From Acidobacteriaceae bacterium (GTDB taxonomy: Bacteria > Acidobacteriota > Terriglobia > Terriglobales > Acidobacteriaceae), in assembly GCA_003162495.1 (NCBI GenBank), contig PMOF01000134.1, positions 1 to 5,084 of the forward strand: a stretch of DNA of 5,084 bases. Direction: 5' to 3'. This document shows, one piece after another, positions 5,003-5,084 of the stretch. Below the pieces are notes generated by a model. It was not told where the DNA came from. It ran no database searches and worked only from the letters and a program-made list of their open reading frames with translations. A program made the position numbers and the translations under genes. The number at the start of each line of letters is the position of its first letter. Position 1 is the first letter of the stretch.

Positions 5003-5013
5003 GAGAGCAGAAT

Positions 5014-5084
5014 ATGTCGTCGTTGAACGATCTCGAATTCGCATATGCTCCGGTGCGCGATCAAACGCGCGACCTGCGGGAGTA
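5014..5084 (+). CDS. prfB: Peptide chain release factor 2, N-terminal start
   Basis: The frame starts at ATG 5014 and runs off the right edge after 23 full codons and two bases: MSSLNDLEFAYAPVRDQTRD then LRE and an incomplete TA. It matches the N-terminal coiled-coil of bacterial RF2, which recognises UGA and UAA stop codons and releases the finished protein from the ribosome; acidobacterial RF2 proteins start with comparable LExxYxPVRDxxRDLREYL text (recalled). LRE-Y aligns without gaps to residues 21-24 of E. coli RF2 (LRGY), which come immediately before its frameshift codon. The SD is weak (GAGAG, about 8 nt upstream). An overlapping frame from ATG 5001 is also open but gives no familiar sequence. 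The assignment rests on a short segment. Confidence 0.6.
   Translation, partial: MSSLNDLEFAYAPVRDQTRDLRE

Overview
The window reads like a chromosome segment of an acidobacterium, probably class Terriglobia. This rests on the high GC content, an APC-type permease N-terminus of the kind common in that group, the tail of an ADOP-like (acidobacterial duplicated orphan permease) ABC permease, a secreted Ig-like/helical-repeat protein of a type I associate with Acidobacteriota, and palindromic intergenic repeats that look familiar from those genomes. No species call is possible from the sequence alone.

Left part (1-2412), intact genes: on the minus strand are the first 107 codons of an APC-superfamily permease (start at 323) and, upstream of it, a 52-residue single-helix membrane protein (608-450). 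The permease has a well-formed promoter of its own (TTGACT-17 bp-TAAACT) and a hairpin just before its start codon. Divergently, on the plus strand, is a complete lnt (apolipoprotein N-acyltransferase, 715-2412) with its Glu-Lys-Cys catalytic triad visible.

Middle and right part (2413-5013), accessory stretch: about 2.6 kb separates lnt from a plus-strand prfB (release factor 2) that begins at 5014 and runs off the window. This stretch holds one apparently intact gene, a minus-strand secreted protein of unknown function (4038-2836). Around it are three gene remnants that keep only their 3' ends: an HTH antitoxin tail (2681-2809, plus), a MacB/FtsX-type permease tail with a terminal frameshift (4460-4160, minus) and a HigA-type antitoxin tail (4758-4543, minus). 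The 5' breaks of the permease and HigA remnants coincide with blocks of perfect short-loop hairpins (4455-4520 and 4764-4849), which suggests that repeat elements took part in the rearrangements.

Right end: prfB has a candidate extended -10 promoter at 4880-4888 and a leader with about four degenerate 21-bp tandem repeats. The window stops two bases into codon 24 of prfB, exactly where the programmed +1 frameshift site of E. coli prfB would begin, and an SD-like CGGGAG is already visible at the right place.

I see no coherent new multi-gene system here. The notable signals are the pattern of 3'-only remnants against hairpin blocks, the structured leaders, and the possible recoding site at the edge.
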